From Glycomyces sp. NRRL B-16210 (lineage in GTDB: Bacteria; Actinomycetota; Actinomycetes; Mycobacteriales; Micromonosporaceae), in NCBI RefSeq assembly GCF_000719515.1, contig NZ_JOGR01000007.1, positions 1-64,000 on the forward strand: 64,000 nucleotides of DNA. The letters are read 5' to 3'. Below, one piece after another: positions 51,118 through 60,509 of this stretch; within the stretch, counting starts at the first letter, position 1; the number at the start of each line of letters is the position of its first letter. The notes under the pieces are model-generated. The model saw only the letters and a list, made by a program, of their open reading frames with translations. It was not told the origin of the DNA and did no database searches. A program made the translations under genes and the position numbers.

Positions 51118-52308
51118 TCAGCCGCCCGAGGAGTCGATCTCGGCGCCGACGGGCACCGTGCGGTCGTCGCGGTCCTCCAGCCAGCCCTCCGGGAGGGTCA
51201 CCTTCCCGGGGCTGTTCGTGCGCCCGCGCGGCTTGCCGATCGTCGACTCCGGGAACGGCGCCGCCGCGTCGAGCTTCCCGAGCAGGTCCTCCAGCTCGTT
51301 CAGCGAGGACACCATCGACAGCGCCCGCCGCAGCTCGCCGCCGACCGGGAAACCCTTGAGGTACCAGGCCACGTGCTTGCGGAACTCCTTGCAGCCGTGC
51401 TCCTCCGCCGAGATGTTCCGGCGCGACTCGTACGACTCGGCCCCGGCGAGCCACTCCACCAGCAGCGCCGCGTGGCGGCCCATGACCTTCGCGACCTCGC
51501 CGAGCGCCGGCATCCGCCGCTCGGTCCGGCCGTTGAAACCCGCTTCCAAGTCCCCGAACAGCCACGGGCGCCCCAGGCACCCGCGCCCGACCACGACCCC
51601 GTCGCAGCCGGTCTCGGCGACCATGCGCAGCGCGTCGTCGGCCTCCCACACGTCCCCGTTGCCGAGCACCGGCACGTCCAAGCGCCCCTTGAGGTCCGCG
51701 ATCGCCTCCCAGTCGGCGACCCCCGAGTACCGCTCGGCCGCGGTGCGCCCGTGCAGCGCCACCCACGCGACCCCTGCGTCCTGGGCGATCAGGCCCGCCT
51801 CGCGGTACGTCAGGTGGTCGTCGTCGATCCCCTTGCGCATCTTGACCGTGACCGGCAGGTCCCCGGCGGCGTCCACCGCGGCCGTCACGATCTCGCGGAA
51901 CAGCCGGCGCTTCCACGGCAGCGCCGAGCCGCCGCCGCGCCGGGTGACCTTCGGCACCGGGCACCCGAAGTTGAGGTCGACGTGGTCGGCGAGGTCCTCG
52001 TCCACGACCATCCGCACCGCTTCGCGCATCCCGGCCGGGTCCACGCCGTAGAGCTGGAGGCTGCGGACCTCCTCCTCGGGGTCGAACTCGATGAGGCGCA
52101 TCGTCTTGGGGTTGCGCTCGGTCAGCGCCACCGTCGTGATCATCTCGCACACGTAGATGCCCGCGCCCTCTCGGCGCTGCTTGCGAGCCGTAAATCGGCT
52201 CAGTTCGCGGCAGAGCTTGCGGAAGGGCAGGTTCGTGATCCCGGCCATGGGCGCCAGCACCACCGGCGGGACGACCGGCCGACCTGCGAGCGAGAGCTGT
52301 CGTGTCAC
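51118..52308 (-). CDS. dusB: tRNA-dihydrouridine synthase
   Basis: 396 residues. FMN TIM barrel: VLAPMAGITNLPFRKLCREL, VDLNFGCPVPKV (catalytic Cys), VTVKMRKGIDD, ALHGRTAAERYSG, VLGNGDVWEADD, GVVVGRGCLGRPWLF, EFRKHVAWYLKGF. Residues about 37-47 (SRFTARKQRRE) interrupt the usual CREL-GAGIYVCEM join and coincide with a dispersed repeat copy. GTG 52308 start. The insert is next to the FMN-side loop, so activity may be affected. Confidence 0.95.
   Translation of the reverse strand: MTRQLSLAGRPVVPPVVLAPMAGITNLPFRKLCRELSRFTARKQRREGAGIYVCEMITTVALTERNPKTMRLIEFDPEEEVRSLQLYGVDPAGMREAVRMVVDEDLADHVDLNFGCPVPKVTRRGGGSALPWKRRLFREIVTAAVDAAGDLPVTVKMRKGIDDDHLTYREAGLIAQDAGVAWVALHGRTAAERYSGVADWEAIADLKGRLDVPVLGNGDVWEADDALRMVAETGCDGVVVGRGCLGRPWLFGDLEAGFNGRTERRMPALGEVAKVMGRHAALLVEWLAGAESYESRRNISAEEHGCKEFRKHVAWYLKGFPVGGELRRALSMVSSLNELEDLLGKLDAAAPFPESTIGKPRGRTNSPGKVTLPEGWLEDRDDRTVPVGAEIDSSGG
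52172..52195 (-). repeat. Dispersed repeat copy inside dusB
   Basis: Minus strand ATTTACGGCTCGCAAGCAGC then GCCG, 20 of 24 matches. Read in frame as FTARKQRR, an insertion within a highly conserved segment. Confidence 0.8.
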
Positions 52309-52472
52309 CGCTCCAGTATTCCAGCGGACCGGCGCGACCGCCCTTCCCGGTGACGCGCCGCACCGCCCTCAGCCCCGGGGCCGCCGGGTCGTTTCAGCGG
52401 CGGGGCGTGCGCCACCTGGTAGGAAAGGGCGAACTCGGCCGCGACGCGCGCCGGCGGGCGGCGATTCGCCGC

Positions 52473-53756
52473 TCAGCCCTCCGCGCCGCCCGTCGCACGC
52501 TTGATCCGCACCGTCGTGATCGCGTGCTGCTCGATCGCGGCCACCTCGAACACCCATCCCGACACCCGCGCCCGGTCGCCCGGCGTCTCCGGCAGGCGGC
52601 CCAGCTTCGCCAGGACCAGGCCCGCGACGGTCGTGTAGCCGCCCTCGGGCGGGTCGGTCAGCTCGACCCCGAGGTCCTCCAGGTCGTGGACCGGGAACAC
52701 CCCCGGCACCGACATCGTGCCGTCGGCAAGGTGCGTCACGCCCATGACGTCCCGGTCGGTCTCGTCGTAGATCTCCCCGACGAACTCCTCCAGCAGGTCC
52801 TCGATCGTCACGATCCCGCCGATGCCGCCGTGCTCGTCCACCACCACCGCGAACTGCTCGTGGTCGGTCTTGAACCGGCGCAGCGCGTCGGTGACCCGCA
52901 GCGACTCGGGGAAGACCACCGGCTGGCGCATCGCCTCGGTGAGGCCGCTCGCGTCGTCGAGGAGGTTGCGCAGGTTCACCACGCCGAGCACGTCGTCCAG
53001 GCCCGTCGGGCCCGTCACCGGCGCCCGCGAGTGGCCCGAGGCCGCCAGCAGCATTCGCGCCTCGCGCACGTCCGTGTCCGCCGGGAGCGTGAACACCGAG
53101 CGGCGCGGCACCAGCACCTCCCGCAGGCGGCGCGCGTGGATCTCCAAGGCGCCCACGATGATCTGGCGCTGCTCGGGGTTCAGCGTCCGCTGCCCCGAGA
53201 CCAGTTCCCGCAGCTCGGCGGGGTCCATCTGGTCCGAGTCGGGCTCGGTGCTCCCGCCGAAGATCCGCACCACCACGTTCGTCGAGGCGCTCAGCGCCAG
53301 CACCACCGGCCGCGAGACCGTCGACAGGAAGTTCAGCGGTTTCGCGGCGATGAGCGCCCACCGCAGCGCGTTCTGCATCGCGATCCGCTTCGGCGCGAGC
53401 TCGCCGAGCACGAGCGTGAAGAACGTCAGCACGACGGTGACCAGCCCGACCGCCACCGCATCGGCCGCGCCGCCGAGGAACTCCAGCGCCGGCACCAGCG
53501 GCGCCGCGAGCGAGACCGCGGCCGTGGCCGAGGCCAGGAACCCGGCGAGGGTGATGCCGATCTGGATCGTGGCGAGGAACCGGTTCGGGTCCCGCGCGAG
53601 CCGCACCAGCGTCCGCGCGCCCTTGCCCGGTTCGCGCTCCAGCGCCCGCAACTGGCCCTCGCGCAGCGACACCAGCGCCATCTCGCTGCCCGCGAACAGG
53701 GCGTTCATCAGCACCAGCACGCCGACGAGTGCGAGATTGAGACCGTAACCATCCAT
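52473..53756 (-). CDS. CNNM/HlyC-CorC family membrane protein with CBS domains
   Basis: 427 residues. N-terminal DUF21 domain with about four helices (NALFAGSEMALVSLREGQLR, TIQIGITLAGFLASA, LGELAPKRIA), two CBS domains (about 215-335: VPRRSVFTLPAD, HSRAPVTGP, VDEHGGIGGIVTIEDLLEEFVGE) and a CorC_HlyC C-domain (VPGVFPVHDLEDLGV). Family members export magnesium or cobalt. GGAGG lies 10 bases before ATG 53756. Confidence 0.93.
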   Translation of the reverse strand: MDGYGLNLALVGVLVLMNALFAGSEMALVSLREGQLRALEREPGKGARTLVRLARDPNRFLATIQIGITLAGFLASATAAVSLAAPLVPALEFLGGAADAVAVGLVTVVLTFFTLVLGELAPKRIAMQNALRWALIAAKPLNFLSTVSRPVVLALSASTNVVVRIFGGSTEPDSDQMDPAELRELVSGQRTLNPEQRQIIVGALEIHARRLREVLVPRRSVFTLPADTDVREARMLLAASGHSRAPVTGPTGLDDVLGVVNLRNLLDDASGLTEAMRQPVVFPESLRVTDALRRFKTDHEQFAVVVDEHGGIGGIVTIEDLLEEFVGEIYDETDRDVMGVTHLADGTMSVPGVFPVHDLEDLGVELTDPPEGGYTTVAGLVLAKLGRLPETPGDRARVSGWVFEVAAIEQHAITTVRIKRATGGAEG

Positions 53757-53888
53757 GTTGCGAGTGCCTCCGGCATCGTGATCGGTTCCGCACAACCTAT
53801 CGGCCCGGCCGGTGCCTCGGTCACTTGCACGGCCGCCGACCCGTCTGGCCCCGAAGGCTTCTCATCCACAGGGGACCGCTGGAAGACG

Positions 53889-53920
53889 AAGCGGCGCGGG
53901 CCGCAGGGCCCGCGCCGCTT
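53889..53920 (-). terminator. Terminator hairpin
   Basis: Perfect 14-bp stem (53889-53902 with 53907-53920), 4-nt loop, 14 bases after the stop of the large membrane protein. Confidence 0.85.
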
Positions 53921-53933
53921 GAAGGTCGTTCGT

Positions 53934-56615
53934 TCAGTCGAGGTCCACGGTCACCGAAGCGTCCCAAGGCTTCCCGGCCACCTCGTACGCGCCGCCGTAG
54001 GAGAAGCCCTCGCCGCCGACGGTCGCGCCGCCGGGGATCGTGGCCTGCCCGTCCAGGTAGGCGTGCAGCTTCCCGCCCTCGAAGTCCGAGACCAGGACCA
54101 CCGCGGCGGTCCCCGAGTAGCCCTTCACGTCCAGCGCGGGCGCCTCGGAGGCGCACAGCGGGTCGCTCAAGCGGGCGTCGGCCAGCTCCTTGGCGACCGT
54201 CCCGCCCGATACCCAGCTGATGGTCGCCTCGGACCGGCTCGTGGCGATGTACGCGCCGCTCTGGGCGCCCACCACGAGGCAGGTCGGGTTCGCGCCGACG
54301 TCGGTCGCGGCGGTCTCGTTCAGGTCGCCGTCGAGTTCGTGCACCACGCCGTCGCGGGTCGCCACGGCCGAGGAGCCCTCGGTGGCGGCCACGTCGGCGA
54401 CGCCGCCGGGGAGGACCATCGCCTCGCCCGCGGTCGCGTCGAAGGTGAACTGCACGCCGTCGTAGTGCTGCTCGGCCAGGCCGGCCAGCGTCGAGGCGAG
54501 GTCCACGACCGCGACCTGGCTCGAGCTCAGGTCGCCGACGATCGCGTAGGCGGCGGTCGCGACGGTGTCGCGGTGCGCGTCGCCCTCGATGACGCCGCGG
54601 CCCAGGCCGAGCGAGCCGCCGGAGTTCGACCACGCGTCGACCGAGGTCGGCGAGCCGAACGGCAGCTCGACCGTCCCGACGATCAACGCGGTCGCGAAGT
54701 GGCCGGGGTTCGGCAGGCCGGGGTAGGACTCCGACCAGCTCGACTGGTACGAGCCGCTCGTGTCGGCCAAGGCGATGACGACCAGCGAACCGGTCTGCGT
54801 GTCGGGGCTCCAGGTGGTCACCAGCGCCAGCTCGTTGCCGTCGGTGAGGGCCACGTCGGTCGGGACCTGGCCGTCGGGCAGTTGCAGGCAGGTGCCGCCC
54901 TGGGCGCCGCTGATGCCGGTGGTCGCGACGATCCCCGAGGAGAAGGCAATCACCGAGTGGGCGTCGATCTCGGCGCTCTGCTCGGGCCGGGCCAGCGCCA
55001 CCGGCCGCCCGAGGTCGCCGCCGAGGCCCGCGACGCAGTCGGCGGTCGCGCCCTCTTCGAGTTCGAGTTCGGGCGCGCCCTGCTCGGAGAACCGGCCGCC
55101 CGCGCGCGGGTCGAGGCCGATGCGGTCGTCGGTGCTCTCGACGACGGTGACGTGGTCGATCCCGGACAGGCCCGACTCCTCGGTGAGGTAGCCGACCTGG
55201 CCCTGGATGCTCCGGTCGGCCTCGCCGAGGAGCGGTGCGGTCGCGAGGGCGTCGCCTTCGACCTGCGGGAGTTCGCCGGCGTCGCTGCCGCCGCTCGCGT
55301 CGCCGTAGCGCCACGCGAACCACGCGTCGGAGCCGGCGGCCGCGGCCAGTTCGCTGTACTGCTCGGCGGTGAGGGCGCCATCGACGGCGGGGTCCTCGTT
55401 CGGTCCGTCGTTGTCGGTGTCGCCGCCCTGCTGGCTCGGTTCGCTCGGGGGCGAGGCGCCGAGCATGAGGACGATGCCGATGATCAGGCCGAGGGTGATG
55501 AGGCCGCCGATGCCGTAGAAGGCGTAGCGGACGCCGCGGTGGGTCGGGGGGGAGACGCGGGTCTCGCGCGGGGAGGTTTCGGCCGGGGCCTCGGGCGCGG
55601 GGGCCTCTTCGGGGCGGCGCTGCGCCGGGACGGCTTCGGTCGCGGGCGTCTCGATGCCTCCGGGGCGCCCGTCGAACGGCTGGTCCCCATAGGACTGCTG
55701 GTCCTGGACTCGGGGTTCGGGCTGGGGCGGGCGGGCCTGCGGCGGTGCCTCTTGGAGCGCGCCGCCGAAGGGGTCGGCGTCGAACTGCCCGGAGGGCTGC
55801 TCCCCATAGGAGCCCGGCTGGGGCGCCGGGGGGAACGGCGGGGCCTGGGGCGCCTGGGCGGCCTGCTGCGTCTCGGCTTGGAGCCGTTCGGCCTGGTAGG
55901 GGTCGGACTGGTAGAGGTCCTGGCCGCCGGAGTCGCCGCGGTACTGGGCCTGCCCGTAGAGGTCGGCCTCGTACGGGTCGGCTCGTAGTTCGGGGAACTC
56001 CAGGCCGCCCTGCTGCTCCGGGGCCGGCCGGTTGGGGGCGCCGCCCTCGGGGGGAGCGGCGAAGGGGCCGCCCTCGGCGGGTGAGGGTTCGACGTTGGGT
56101 TGCGGGGCGGGGGCCGCCGCGGGGCTCGCTTCGGGGCCGGGCTGGGTCGGCATCGGGCTCGGGACGGGCCAGGTGGCGCCGCCGTTCGCCAGGCCCCAGC
56201 CGGTCTGGGACTGCTGGCTCATCCAGTCCTGGCTCGACTTCGGCGGCCAGTCGGGGGACTCGCCCCATTCGCCTTGCGGGCCTTGGTCCTGCGGGCCCGG
56301 GGGTTCTTGGGATCCGGCCTGCTGGCGCGGGACCTCGGGGGAGGGCCCGCCGAGGTCGGCGGCCCACTCGTCGCGGCGCGCCTCGGGGTCGAGCTCCGTG
56401 TACGGTCCGGGGGCCTGCGCGGTCTCGCCGTACAGGGAGGGACCGGCGGGGGCCGGCGGGGGCGGGAGCTGGTCGGACGCCGAATCGTCCTCCGGCACCG
56501 CGGAAGGCATGTGACCCACCCCGCGCGCTGTGATGCGGGGCGGATTGGTGGGTGTGGCCGCGGGTTCGCTGGTGGGAGGCCAGGAGGGCGGCTGCTCGGG
56601 CGTTGGGTCCGGCAT
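53934..56615 (-). CDS. Large single-pass membrane protein with disordered head and repetitive extracytoplasmic domain
   Basis: 893 residues. About 410 residues of Pro/Gln/Glu-rich disorder (cytoplasmic), one helix (about 425-447, YAFYGIGGLITLGLIIGIVL), an acidic linker, then some 430 residues of beta-rich repeats such as LALVTTWSPDTQTGSLVVIA, SQVAVVDLAST, AVATRDGVVHELDGDL, GAYIATSRSEATISWVSGG and AAVVLVSDFEGGKLHAYLDG. These look like blades of a beta-propeller; inference only. ATG 56615 with TAGAGT (56624-56629) eight bases upstream and no ribosome-binding site. Function unknown. Confidence 0.75.
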   Translation of the reverse strand: MPDPTPEQPPSWPPTSEPAATPTNPPRITARGVGHMPSAVPEDDSASDQLPPPPAPAGPSLYGETAQAPGPYTELDPEARRDEWAADLGGPSPEVPRQQAGSQEPPGPQDQGPQGEWGESPDWPPKSSQDWMSQQSQTGWGLANGGATWPVPSPMPTQPGPEASPAAAPAPQPNVEPSPAEGGPFAAPPEGGAPNRPAPEQQGGLEFPELRADPYEADLYGQAQYRGDSGGQDLYQSDPYQAERLQAETQQAAQAPQAPPFPPAPQPGSYGEQPSGQFDADPFGGALQEAPPQARPPQPEPRVQDQQSYGDQPFDGRPGGIETPATEAVPAQRRPEEAPAPEAPAETSPRETRVSPPTHRGVRYAFYGIGGLITLGLIIGIVLMLGASPPSEPSQQGGDTDNDGPNEDPAVDGALTAEQYSELAAAAGSDAWFAWRYGDASGGSDAGELPQVEGDALATAPLLGEADRSIQGQVGYLTEESGLSGIDHVTVVESTDDRIGLDPRAGGRFSEQGAPELELEEGATADCVAGLGGDLGRPVALARPEQSAEIDAHSVIAFSSGIVATTGISGAQGGTCLQLPDGQVPTDVALTDGNELALVTTWSPDTQTGSLVVIALADTSGSYQSSWSESYPGLPNPGHFATALIVGTVELPFGSPTSVDAWSNSGGSLGLGRGVIEGDAHRDTVATAAYAIVGDLSSSQVAVVDLASTLAGLAEQHYDGVQFTFDATAGEAMVLPGGVADVAATEGSSAVATRDGVVHELDGDLNETAATDVGANPTCLVVGAQSGAYIATSRSEATISWVSGGTVAKELADARLSDPLCASEAPALDVKGYSGTAAVVLVSDFEGGKLHAYLDGQATIPGGATVGGEGFSYGGAYEVAGKPWDASVTVDLD

Positions 56616-57191
56616 GATAGGCGACTCTAGCGGATCGGACCGCGCAACCATGAGGCGTGGTCGGGAAAGGTGGCGTCGAGGATCATGGTACAGCGCGCCC
56701 GCACGCTGGACCTTCTTCGGCGCCAACACGTTCGGTGAGCGATTTTCGGACGTGACGGCGCCGACCCGTCCACGATGTCCGACTTACCCCGAGCCGGTCG
56801 CGGAGCCCGCGCACCGACCGTGCGGCCGCGGCGCCGCTCCACGTGGAGGGCTTCGGCGAGTCGGAGTGCCGCGGCCGCGGTGCCGCCACGGACGCTGCTC
56901 CTCGTGGAGGGCTTCGGCGAGTTGGAGTGCTGCGAACGCCGCACACGTCTCGCACTCTTTCGGGTGACACGACGGCCGCCGGGCCCGGTTCTTGTCGTAC
57001 CCGCGCGGGAGAGTGGGACCTACCTTTCCCCAGGGAGGGTGGGGGTTAGGGATGGTAATAGGGCCCGGGGCGAGTCGGCGACCGCCTTCGGCGTGCCGCC
57101 GCCCACTCCTCCGCTCACACCCGGCGGCGTCCGGTCCCGGGCCGTCGGACCCACCGGGCAGAATGGGTGCGGCAGTGAGAAGAGGTGAACA
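56616..57191. other. Intergenic region before dnaG with short direct repeats
   Basis: 576 bp. Contains a 29-bp direct repeat (56842-56870 and 56903-56931, 27 matches) with GGAGGGCTTCGGCGAGT in common, and imperfect GGGAGGG/CCTTTCCC pairing near 57021-57045. I see no supported gene; small frames here lack ribosome-binding sites. Confidence 0.6.
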
Positions 57192-59054
57192 GTGGCAGGG
57201 CGAATCCGGGACGCCGATATCCAGCTGGTGCGCGAGCGCGTGGACATCGCCGATGTCATCGGCGAGCGCGTCACCCTGCGCAACGCCGGCGGCGGCAACC
57301 TCAAGGGCCTGTGCCCGTTCCACGACGAGCGCTCCCCGAGCTTCAACGTCACCCCCGCGCGCGGGGTCTACCACTGCTTCGGCTGCGGCGTCGGCGGCGA
57401 CGCCATCACCTTCATCACCGAACTCGACGGCCTCACCTTCGTGGAGGCGGTCGAGCGCCTCGCCGTCCGCGCCGGTCTCAAGCTCACCTACGAGGACGTC
57501 GACGGCCGCGTCCAGCGCGGGCCCTCCGGCCAGCCGGGCCTCAAGCAGCGCCTGCTCGACGCCCACACCGCCGCCGCCGAGTTCTACACCGGCAAGCTCC
57601 TGTCGCCCGATGCGGCGACGGCCCGCCAGTTCCTCACCACCCGCGGCTTCGACCGTGACGCGGCCGCTACCTTCGGCTGCGGCTACGCCCCCGACTCGTG
57701 GGACGCCCTCGCGAAGCACCTGCGCGCCAAGGGTTTCACCGCCGAGGAGCTGACCCAGGCCGGGCTCGCGAAGCCCTCGCGCACCGGGAACCTCATCGAC
57801 CGGTTCCGCCGCCGCCTGGTCTGGCCCATCCGCGACTCCTCCGGTTCGGTGATCGGCTTCGGCGCCCGCAAGCTCTTCGAGGACGACCAGGGCCCCAAGT
57901 ACCTGAACACCCCCGAGACTCCCCTGTACAAGAAGTCGCAGGTGCTCTACGGGATCGACCTGGCCCGCAAGGACATCGCGCGCAGCGGCCGGGTCGTGAT
58001 CGTCGAGGGCTACACCGACGTCATGGCCTGCCACCTCGCCGGCGTGCCGATGGCGGTCGCGACCTGCGGCACCGCGTTCGGGCCCGAGCACATCCGCATC
58101 CTGCGGCGGTTCCTGTTCGACTCCGAGTCCGCGGACGGGCGCATCATCTTCACCTTCGACGGCGACGAGGCGGGCCAGCGGGCCGCGCTCAAGGCCTTCG
58201 ACGAGGAGCAGCGCTTCGTCTCCCAGACGTACATCGCCGTCACCCCCGGCGGCCAGGACCCGTGCGAGCTGCGCCAGAGCGAGGGGGACACGGCGGTGCG
58301 CGAGCTCATCGAGCGGCACACGCCGCTGGTCCAGTTCGCGCTCGAACGCGCGATCGCCAAGCACGACTTGGACACCGCCGAGGGCCGCCTGCACGCCACG
58401 CGCGCGATCGCGCCGCTGCTGGCCCGCGTCAAGGACCGCGGGCTGGTCGAGGAGTACCTCGGCGTCTACGCCGGGCGCCTCGGCAAGGACAAGGCCGAAC
58501 TGCGCCGCGCCGTCCAGGGCGCGGCCACCGGGCAGGCGCCCGAGGCCCCCGCGGGGCCCAAGCGCGAGGCCAGGGCCGACTCGACCCAGTCGCGGGCCCA
58601 GCGGGAGGTCCTCAAGGTCGCGCTCCAGCAGCCCCAGGTCGCCGGCCCCTACTTCGACGCGGTGGACGCCACCCCGTACACCGACCCGAACTACCGCGCC
58701 GTCCGCGAGGCCATCGAGGCCGCCGGAGGGGCCGCGAAGGCCGCGGCGGGCCCGAACTGGATCGCCGCCGTCCAAGGCGCCTGCACCGAACTCGCCGCGG
58801 GGGCCCTGGTGAACGAACTGGCCGTGGAGGAGCTGCGCATCGCGGGCGAACCGGACGCGCTCTATGTGCGGACGATCCTGGCGCGCATCCAAAGACCCGT
58901 GGTCGAGACCGAGGTCGCCGACCTCAAACGCCGGTTGCAGCGGGTGAACCCGAGCACCGACAAAGACGAGTACATGACCCTCTTCGGCCAACTCATGGGC
59001 CTGGAACAACACGTCAGGTCCCTACGAGACCAGGCCGCCAACGCAGTCGAGTAA
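57192..59054 (+). CDS. dnaG: DNA primase
   Basis: 620 residues. N-terminal CHC2 zinc finger (C41, H44, C62, C65 in LCPFHDE...YHCFGCG), core with EDDQGPKYLNTPETPLY, TOPRIM acid residues in VIVEGYTDVM and FTFDGDEAG, then a helicase-binding C-domain ending LEQHVRSLRDQAANAVE. GTG 57192. Makes RNA primers at the replication fork. Length is normal for actinobacteria. Confidence 0.97.
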   Translation: MAGRIRDADIQLVRERVDIADVIGERVTLRNAGGGNLKGLCPFHDERSPSFNVTPARGVYHCFGCGVGGDAITFITELDGLTFVEAVERLAVRAGLKLTYEDVDGRVQRGPSGQPGLKQRLLDAHTAAAEFYTGKLLSPDAATARQFLTTRGFDRDAAATFGCGYAPDSWDALAKHLRAKGFTAEELTQAGLAKPSRTGNLIDRFRRRLVWPIRDSSGSVIGFGARKLFEDDQGPKYLNTPETPLYKKSQVLYGIDLARKDIARSGRVVIVEGYTDVMACHLAGVPMAVATCGTAFGPEHIRILRRFLFDSESADGRIIFTFDGDEAGQRAALKAFDEEQRFVSQTYIAVTPGGQDPCELRQSEGDTAVRELIERHTPLVQFALERAIAKHDLDTAEGRLHATRAIAPLLARVKDRGLVEEYLGVYAGRLGKDKAELRRAVQGAATGQAPEAPAGPKREARADSTQSRAQREVLKVALQQPQVAGPYFDAVDATPYTDPNYRAVREAIEAAGGAAKAAAGPNWIAAVQGACTELAAGALVNELAVEELRIAGEPDALYVRTILARIQRPVVETEVADLKRRLQRVNPSTDKDEYMTLFGQLMGLEQHVRSLRDQAANAVE

Positions 59055-59124
59055 CACGCAGCCGAGTGGCCTCGGCCATATCCGACACGCACCCGAAATC
59101 CGAGGACTCGTACGAATCAGCGCA

Positions 59125-59130
59125 TAGCCT
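59125..59130 (+). promoter_or_regulatory. Leaderless -10 for PD-(D/E)XK-like gene
   Basis: TAGCCT, exactly six bases before the ATG at 59137. Confidence 0.55.
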
Positions 59131-59136
59131 CATTTT

Positions 59137-60030
59137 ATGCCGAAAACGCCCCATGAGGCCATGCATCATCTGTTCCGCGACGACCCCGACCTTGTCCGCC
59201 GTGCGCTCAAGGTCTGCCTCGACGAGGACTTCCCGCAGTTCAACAGCGTCGTCGTCATCGACTCCGACCTGACCGAGATCAAGACGATCACCCGCGAGGT
59301 GGATACCGCGCTCCTGGTCGAAACCGATCTCGGTCCCGAGATACTCGTCATCGAGCCGCAGTCGAAGCCGCCCACGCAGGATAAGAAGCGCGCGTGGCAC
59401 TGGTACCTGTCCTATCTGGAGGCGTACTACAAGGCTCCCGCGACGCTGATCATCCTTACCGCGGACCGGGCCGCCGCCGCGGCCTGCCGCAGGCCCATCA
59501 CGCTCGGCCCCGAACGTCGGCCCTCGGCCACGGTGCACCCGTTGATCATCGGCCCGGACAACGCACCGTTCATCACCGACTCGATCGTCGCGGGGGAAGA
59601 CGTGATGCTGGCGGTCCTGGCGGCGCTCGCGCATCGGCTGAACCCCGCCATCAACACCGCGCTCGACGCACTTGCGGGCGCGCTCCACTCCATCGACATC
59701 GAATCCGCCAAGTTCTTCGCCGAGTACGTCGTAGTCGGCCTCGGCGAAGGTGGCGCGTATGACCACTGGAAAGGCATAATCATGACCATGACCTACCCGT
59801 TCGCCTCGAAACTTCGTGAAGAGCTCATGCAGAAGGGCCGTGTCGAAGGCCGTGCAGAGGGGCTTGCCCAGGCGTTGCTGATGGTCCTCACCGATCACAA
59901 CGTGGCGCTCTCCTCTGAGGAGCGTACGCGGATCGAGGCGTGCCAGGACGAGCTGCTGCTCAGCACCTGGCTTCACCGGGCGTCCTACGCCACGACCGCC
60001 GCCGACGTCTTCGAGGCCCGCAAGGACTGA
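59137..60030 (+). CDS. PD-(D/E)XK/Rpn-like conserved protein
   Basis: 297 residues. The first 120 residues carry a nuclease-like core: TREVDTALLVETDLGPEILV followed by IEPQSKP, matching the D-x(n)-E-x-Q/K spacing of the Rpn/transposase_31 and related families common in Streptomyces. EAMHHLFRDDPDLV at the start and WHWYLSYLEAYY after the core are typical. The C-terminal part is helical. No transposon ends are seen. Usual lysine after E-x appears as Q, so nuclease activity is uncertain. Confidence 0.7.
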   Translation: MPKTPHEAMHHLFRDDPDLVRRALKVCLDEDFPQFNSVVVIDSDLTEIKTITREVDTALLVETDLGPEILVIEPQSKPPTQDKKRAWHWYLSYLEAYYKAPATLIILTADRAAAAACRRPITLGPERRPSATVHPLIIGPDNAPFITDSIVAGEDVMLAVLAALAHRLNPAINTALDALAGALHSIDIESAKFFAEYVVVGLGEGGAYDHWKGIIMTMTYPFASKLREELMQKGRVEGRAEGLAQALLMVLTDHNVALSSEERTRIEACQDELLLSTWLHRASYATTAADVFEARKD

Positions 60031-60060
60031 TCCGGGTCGGCCGCCGGTGCGGTGGCGTTG

Positions 60061-60504
60061 TTACCAGCCGTATTCGGCGTACACCGCACCTTTTTCGATT
60101 CGTTCCAGGGCGTTCGCCACGTAGCCGATCACCTGCGTCAGCTCGCCTGGGGCCGCCCATTGGAGCTGCGCGCATTTGTGCGGTTCGCGGTTCTTCGGCT
60201 CGCCGGTGAACTTCGCCGTCCGGAAGAACAGGTCCACTCGTTCGTCGCCGTCGATCGGGTCCCTCTTGTGCTGGACCAGGGCCAAGGCGAGATCCTCCGG
60301 TTCGACCGCGACCCCCACCTCCTCGGCGCCTTCGCGGACCGCGGCCGCCACCGCGCTCTCGCCCGACTCCACATGGCCCGCCGGGACGCTCCACTGGCCG
60401 TCGGCGTACCCGGTGTTCGCCCGTTGCAGGAACAGGAGTTCGCCGCCCCGGTAGAGCAGCAGGTGCACTGCCAGCGGGTACGTGCTGCGATCCTTCGCGC
60501 TCAT
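60061..60504 (-). CDS. NUDIX hydrolase
   Basis: 147 residues. Nudix box GHVESGESAVAAAVREGAEE with VGV following fits Gx5Ex7REUxEExGU, with GA in place of the usual acidic pair beginning (REGAEEVGV). Beta strands LAVHLLLYRGGELLFLQR before it are standard. Ends CAQLQWAAPGELTQVIGY. Substrate not predictable; 6 bp from the MFS gene stop, so probably co-transcribed with it. Confidence 0.9.
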   Translation of the reverse strand: MSAKDRSTYPLAVHLLLYRGGELLFLQRANTGYADGQWSVPAGHVESGESAVAAAVREGAEEVGVAVEPEDLALALVQHKRDPIDGDERVDLFFRTAKFTGEPKNREPHKCAQLQWAAPGELTQVIGYVANALERIEKGAVYAEYGW

Positions 60505-60509
60505 TCGTC

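Noticed and set aside
59137..60030. Transposase of an insertion sequence
   Set aside because: No terminal inverted repeats or target duplication; similar stand-alone genes are common in Streptomyces.
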